This document shows, piece by piece, positions 58,201 through 64,000 of a stretch of DNA of 64,000 nt. Where the stretch lies: positions 22,864,622 to 22,928,621 of the forward strand of contig NC_133123.1 in NCBI RefSeq assembly GCF_033568475.1, read 5' to 3'. Below the pieces are notes generated by a model that did not search any database, was not told where the DNA came from, and saw only the letters and a program-made list of their open reading frames with translations. This DNA is from Henckelia pumila. Lineage: Eukaryota > Streptophyta > Magnoliopsida > Lamiales > Gesneriaceae. The position numbers and the translations under genes were made by a program. Position 1 is the stretch's first letter. Each line of letters starts with the position of its first letter.

Positions 58201-59337
58201 CAGGGGCGGAGCCAGGATTGAAAAGTACCTGGGGCTGGCTGACTGCCTCCGCCCCGTGTTAGACAATATATATGTATGAAAAGTCAGTTAAAATTGAACC
58301 GAACTTTTTAAAATCGAATTAATATTTTTTCAGTAAAACGAATCGATCGAACTTTACTATGAACACACAAAAATTAAAAAAATCTATTATTTTGATTAGT
58401 AATCAAATTAAATGATTTTGATCTTTTAGAATTTTTTTTAAAAATCAAGTTCTACATCAAAAATTATAGTTAAAAATTGAATTATATAAATTTAAATTAT
58501 TTATTAAAATATATTTCAAATCTAGTTCTACTGTCCAATAAAATTTTATTAGAAAATTTAACATTATTATTATTTTTATATAAATATTAGGTTTGTTAAT
58601 TCAGTAAACAAAACTATCACATTAAAAGCCGAAACCAAATTGACCTAACTAATATTTTGAAAATCTAAAACTGAAATTCTGAATAAACTGAACCTATTTT
58701 CAGATGAATTCAACTCGTAAGGTTATTCTGATTGAAATTGATATCTTCTGCTTATCTAGACTGTAATTGATGTTTGCTCCTGATATGTCGATATATATAT
58801 GCTCTTTTGGTTTAAAAATAACTTTCAAAATTTTATTTTCTTCATTTCTTGAAATACCTAAATAAAAAATTTCAATCATCCTAAAAATTTACAACAAACG
58901 GTCATATTCCAAATCTCATAATTATTGAATTTTAAGTTTTTTTTAAACTAGAAAAATCGCAATACAAGCTCAATATTAATTGCAAAGTCATCTAAAATAT
59001 TTCAATTTTCAACCAATTGATTATTTTTCTTGAATTTCGAAACAATAGTTTTTAGGGTAAAAATCTAAATTTGAAAATTAATATGTATTATAAATCAATA
59101 TTATTGCAACTAAATATTCGAAAAAAATTTAGAGTTTTTGAATTTATCTCAAATCACATAATTTCAAAACCTACGACAATAAATCAACCAAAAAAATGTA
59201 ATGAATTGTTCTATTTTTAATATTTTTACATGGGGCTGAATTTATTTATTTTTAATTTAAAACTACTAATTTTTATTTTTTTTGAAAAATTGGGTGGAGT
59301 TGGAGCCCACCCTAGCCCAAGGGTGGCTCTGCTTCTG
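58201..59337. mobile_element. hAT-like non-autonomous element (1.1 kb)
   Basis: CAGGGGCGGAGCCAGG at the left and, inverted, CAGAAGCAGAGCCACC at the right are flanked by TCTGTCGT (58193-58200) and TCTGTCAT (59338-59345), 7 of 8 identical. No transposase is seen. Confidence 0.78.
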
Positions 59338-59889
59338 TCTGTCATCTTTTCTATTTGTTCTCTGTGCACATAGCCTCTCATAGATGTTGGCTATGGCCCT
59401 GGATAGTGGACTCATCATCCATGACATCAAAATATGTCCTTAAGCCCATCAATATCACATCTTTTCTTTTCTTTTTTTTCCAGATGACACTCTTGTGTTT
59501 TTCGAGCTACTCTTGAGGACTAAAGTTACAAATGCAAAGGAAGGAAACTACTTATATATTTTTTATTAAAATTATTGATAATTTATCAGCTGCTACACAA
59601 GTATTTAGAAATGATTGACAAATTAATATTCTAATTAGATAAACGTCATATAAAAAAAATTCACCGTTCAAAGAATATTAAGTGTCATTGACTGTGACAA
59701 GAAGACATCGTCAGGATTCTTTCTAAATCCTTGCTGTAGAATACTGTTAGAATTAAGTAGAAGAGTCTAAATCTAGAATGATCCATTATAAGAAATATTT
59801 CGTAGATGATACATGAGACATAGTATCCACAACATATTAGATTATTCTTATTTGTTCATTCATAAGTAGAGTAGTATAAATAAGAGAGC
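59338..59889. other. Spacer
   Basis: No gene is recognised. From about 59849 it belongs to the tandem duplication that also covers the F-box fragments. Confidence 0.5.
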
Positions 59890-60238
59890 TCACTTCATTT
59901 TGTATCCATTCACCGCTGAGAAGTCACACCTTTCAACTGGTCTCATAATGACAAGGCTCACGCCTTTCATTATGAATCCAGAGAGGGGCATTTCCACCTG
60001 AGCATCGTTCCCCACCTTCAATCACAAGGTTTCAGTAGTAATATTTTCCTTTTTCATCAGAGAAATATCTTCTTCAGAATAATCTTCCTTTGCTGAATAT
60101 CATCTGTGACAACATATTTCATGTTCGAAAGATCATTAACCATCTCGACTATATGTGCCATTTTGAACACACAATCGACCAGGTGATGTCTCACCCGAAC
60201 AAGAGGAAAAAAAGACATCATTCTGGTTTTAATCATAA
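59890..60238 (-). pseudogene. F-box family C-terminal fragment (copy 5)
   Basis: The minus strand gives a block like the LVDCAVRLAFMY region, VVTDDIQQ, then in another frame EEDISLMKKEN, EMPLSGFIMKGVSLVIMRPVERC. These match the middle and C-terminal parts of F-box proteins A-C. A frameshift and an internal stop disrupt it, and the F-box half is absent. Confidence 0.85.
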
Positions 60239-60403
60239 TGGTCTCTGGAATCTACACAATATAAGATTCACATTATAAACGATGAAACGAAAGAGCCAAG
60301 ATCTCACACTGAAATTTGGAAGGATAAAAAAATGGACTATCCAAAAAAGATTAGATTGATCTTATTTGTTCATTCATAAGTAGACTAGTATAAATAAGGG
60401 AGC

Positions 60404-60757
60404 TCACTTCATTTTGTATCCATCCACCGCTGAGAAGTCACACCCCTCAATTGGTCTCATAATGACAAGGCTCGCGCTTTTCATTATGAAGCCAAAGAGG
60501 GAAAGTTCCACCTGAGCAGTGTTCCACACCTTCAAGCACAAGGTTTCAGTAATCAGATTTTGCTTTTTAATCAGAGAAATATCTTCTTATTTCAGAATAA
60601 TCGTCCCCTGCTGAATATCGTCCGTGGCAATATATTTCATGTTCAAAAGAACTTTAACCATCTCGTCTATATGTGCCATTCTAAATGCACAATCGACCAG
60701 GTGATGTCTTACCCGAACAAGAGGAAAAAAAAAACATCATTCTTGTTTGAATCATAA
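60404..60757 (-). pseudogene. F-box family C-terminal fragment (copy 6)
   Basis: A near-copy of the fragment at 59890-60238 with its own frameshifts. The two lie about 0.51 kb apart as a tandem duplication that includes the flanks TTTGTTCATTCATAAGTAGA (59851, 60365) and GTCTCTGGAATCTACACAAT (60241, 60760). Confidence 0.85.
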
Positions 60758-60789
60758 TGGTCTCTGGAATCTACACAATATAAGATTCA

Positions 60790-62062
60790 CATTATAAACG
60801 ATGAAACGAATGAGACACGCTCTCATGTTCTCACAATGAACTTTAACCATCTCGGCTATATTTAATTTTTGGCGGGTCCAACGGGCGTAACCCGAATTGG
60901 ACCCGCTGGGTTCGCGGGACGGGACGGGTTCAAAGGAAGGCGGGGCGGGTCTCGGGTTTAATCAAACCCGCCCCGTTGCCATCTCTATCACTCACTTACT
61001 CACCCACCAAACGAACCTCTCAAATAAGAACGAGGAAGAGATGGAGAATGACAAGCAAAACCAATTCTGGGGTTGGTGAAGAAGACCAATAAACAGATGA
61101 TGTTTAGTTTCTGTTTCCATTTAGTTGTACTAAGCTGCTGCGTATTAAGTTTAGTTGTTTTCAGTTAAATATTGTAAAGAATATTAAATTTCGATTTTAT
61201 GTAAGACAATGTATTTCATTTTTATGAATGAGTAGACTGGTTTCTGGAATTTCTGAAAATCCGAGACTTGTTGTTTAATGTGAAAACATTAAATAACGTC
61301 GATGTCAACTAGGCCCAATTATGGGACATGACAAAAATTGAGTTATATTAGACATCAAAGAAGAGAGTAAAGTCTTCTGAGTAGAGGTGTTCAAAATTCG
61401 GATACAACTGAAAAACCATAAATCCAAATCGGAAAAACCGAATACCGAACCAAATCAAACCAAAAATCAGATTTTGAAATTTGGAGATAAATGTTAAAAT
61501 TGAATTATATTTGGTTCGATTTCGAATTATATATATCAAAATCTAACCGATCGAAAAACCGAAATTTTATTAAATTAATAATTTTATTTATATTTATATT
61601 TATATTATATATTTTAGAGATGTATTTAGTGAATGAAGGATCATTTATAATTATTTTTAGTTTATTATTGTTTATTTAAATCATTTAAACTTTGAATTTG
61701 AAGGTTTACAAATAAATCATGTAAAAAGATAAATGTGACAAATATCAGTTTTATCTTATAACTTGCAAATTTCTACTAGTTAGGTAAATACAAAGTTATG
61801 TGAAATTTGACTCATTCAAAAATACGTTGATAATTGAAATTGAACTCATGACCATTATATATTTTTTGCAATCATTTTTTATTTCTATTCCAGTTCTATT
61901 TTGAACGGATATGAAATATGACCGATCCCCGAAAAAGGCAAGATCTAATAAATTAGCATTTTTGCGTTGATGTGAACGAATTTTTCTTCAAGTATTGATG
62001 TGGTAAAAAACAAAAAAAATGCGTAAAATTATTGTTGGAATATTCATGGTTTTGGTGTTGAC
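60790..62062. other. Spacer with repeat fragments
   Basis: A GC-rich patch at 60870-60985 (GGCGGGTCCAACGGG, GGGACGGGACGGG, inverted AACCCGCCCCG) and an AACCGAA-type patch at about 61381-61560 are repeat ends. No gene is seen; the open frames here derive from these repeats. Confidence 0.5.
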
Positions 62063-64000
62063 ATAATCTACTCTCATGGGCCGACCTTTCACCCAGTAGG
62101 AAAAATATAAGTTTTTATCTCCTTCCCCTTATTCTCAAGCTCCTATACTAAGCATTGGCCATATTATGAAAAATAAAAATTTTGAATTCTCATCCACCTT
62201 AACTTTTCTACTAGGACGAGCCTATTAGGAAGAACACGAACTTCAACTTACAACCCCTTAATTCCTATACTTGGCCTTAGCCACATCTTCCATCCTCTAA
62301 CTCGTCTACTTGACATTAATTATAGTAGGAAAAATACAACTCTTCGCCTTCCAACCTTTAACTCCTCAACTTGACTTTTGCCACAGTAAAAAAATATACA
62401 ACTCTCTACCTTTCACTCTCTAACTCCTCTAATTGGGCTTAGCTATTGTAGAAAAATATACAACTCTTCATCTTTCACCCTTTAACTCCTCTACTTAGCC
62501 TTAGCCATAGTAGAAAAATAAAACTTTTCACTTTTCACCTTTCAACATCTAACTTCTCGACTTGGCATTAGCCACAATAGGAAAAAAAAAAAAACAAATC
62601 CTCACCTTTCAATCTGTAACTCCTCTATTTTTCCTTAGCCACAGTAGAAAAAATACGAATTATAGGCGAAATAACTTAAGGTTCTCAAGACCTAGGGACC
62701 CAGCAAAATCATCATTCACCATTCAATCAAAATAACACTTATTACTTTATAAAGGGAAATTGTTGCATTGAACTTCAAACGATCACAAGAGTAATAGTTA
62801 AAAATAAAATACATCAATAATTAACTTAATGATAATACTCTCTAAGATGAAAAGTATTCCAAGACCTCTTTAATCCCCTCCATGTGCATCTTTCTATTAG
62901 TAAGCTCAAGAATTAAGCTTATCCTCTTGGGGCACCAATTATAATTCTTCAAGCTTCATCCCCTCAAGTATTTCAATCTCTTTCTCAGCCACTGGAAACA
63001 TATTTCTTCATTTTTTTAAATAATGTTAACCTTCATTCGTGCCTTTTTTCCTCCTCCACCACCACTCCATCATAACATCGATGTGCCACCCTTTGATCCC
63101 CATGCAAGACCCAAACCTTTCTTCCTACCAGAAACTTGAGGTTCTGATGATATGTAGAAGTGATGGCTTTAAAGTATTTCATAGGCGACCTACCCAAAAT
63201 CCCATTGGATGATGTAGGAGCATCTACTGCCGTGAAGCTCACCATCTTCATTAACTGCTTAGGATCATCTCCCATGGATATTGGGAGGTCAACTTGTCAC
63301 ATTGGTCGGATAGCATGGCATGTGAATCCATACAAGGGTGTGGAAATTGGCTCCAATTCGAATCATTCTATCTTCATTTGATCCAATGTTCCCTTGAATA
63401 ATACACTCAACGAAATCCCACTATCAACAAATATCCTTGCTACATCATAATTTGGAATCGTAACAGTCACCACTAAGGATCATCATGCGGAACCATTAAA
63501 CCATGAAGATTTTCAATCCCAAAAATGATAGTAGGATCTTGTGGAATATCCAAATCCGTAGATACCTCGAAGTCCTCCATCTTCCTCCCATACTCTTAGT
63601 GTGCCCACGAATCATACTCTTAGCGTGCCCCTTACCTCGAGCCCGATCATCTTCCCTCTCTCCCACCCCTTGCTCCCTACCTTCCTTATCTGCCCGGCCG
63701 CCCCTTCCCCTTTACTACACCCTTGCCTTTGCTCATATTTCTTATGTCGTCGAGCGTCTTCTAGATTAACGTACTTTTCTTCCCATGCCAATAGATCATC
63801 GTAGCTTGACGTAGGTTTCTTAACCAATGACTTGAAAATTTCACCCCCTTTCAATCCTTGAGTAAAACACTTATTAGTATATTCAAAGTAGCAATCGGCA
63901 CTTCCAAAGCCACACTGTTAAAGTGTTTGATAAACTCCCTCAAAATTTTCCTGGTACTTGTTGCTACTAGCAAATTGATGCATGAAATCAATACTGAAAT
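62063..64000 (-). mobile_element. Ty3/gypsy gag-protease region, copy 2, continues past the right edge
   Basis: 62063-63545 repeats 55863-57352 in the same orientation with few changes. Here the protease active site keeps Asp (IFVDSGIS, about 63400). Beyond it copy 2 continues into gag: FKSLVKKPTSSYDDLLAWEEKYVNLEDARR near 63720-63840 and, in shifted frames to the window end, FIKHFNSVALEVPIAT-like capsid sequence. Stops and frame changes make it non-functional as seen. RT and integrase are absent on this side. Confidence 0.82.

Noticed and set aside
60897-61079. 60-codon frame starting MDPLGSRDG
   Set aside because: Made from a GGGACGGG-type repeat end; not a gene.

Overview
The window is nuclear DNA of a flowering plant, almost certainly a eudicot. 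It has a 15-exon plant gene with GT-AG introns, a nuclear tRNA-Phe, plant-specific gene families (DRM1/ARP, tandem F-box genes), AT-rich spacers, and many plant transposons. I cannot name the species from the sequence.

Layout. (1) Positions 46-15792, minus strand: the N-terminal half (about 643 codons in 15 exons) of CPSF160, the large scaffold subunit of the mRNA 3'-end cleavage and polyadenylation complex. It runs off the left edge. Its intron 13 (419-8203) is swollen by a Ty3 integrase scrap, an antisense LINE fragment and a 3.8-kb LINE. (2) 15.9-24.2 kb: AT-rich, gene-free DNA with a CACTA transposon end split by a Mutator-type element that has a perfect 9-bp target duplication. (3) 24297-24659, plus strand: an uninterrupted DRM1/ARP (dormancy/auxin-repressed) gene. 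(4) 25.4-30.8 kb: PIF/Harbinger and Tourist-like elements, including an ORF1-only element and its internally deleted derivative, plus tRNA-Phe(GAA). (5) 29-60.8 kb, minus strand: a dispersed tandem cluster of one F-box family with three intact genes (32357-33385, 36295-37278, 51393-52869) and three broken copies. Parts of their 3' flanks are duplicated with them. (6) 37708-45650: a nearly genome-length but inactivated endogenous pararetrovirus (Caulimoviridae) between long terminal inverted repeats with a 9-bp flanking duplication. (7) 53-64 kb: nested MITEs, a TIR element carrying an RNase H domain, a hAT-like element, and two copies of a minus-strand Ty3/gypsy gag-protease region.

CPSF160 and DRM1 look like ordinary single genes. 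The F-box genes are a young family evolving by duplication and decay; the third member has a likely new intron exactly where its sisters have exon sequence. The pararetrovirus is the most unusual object. Its order is primer site, small ORFs, coat protein, movement protein, protease-RT-RNase H, transactivator-like protein, promoter, leader. Its integrated ends split the RNA leader, yet the two parts still show a ribosome-shunt layout: a 3-codon ORF, 8 nt, then a strand pairing with sequence just before the first large-genome ORF. All main viral genes carry stops or frameshifts.
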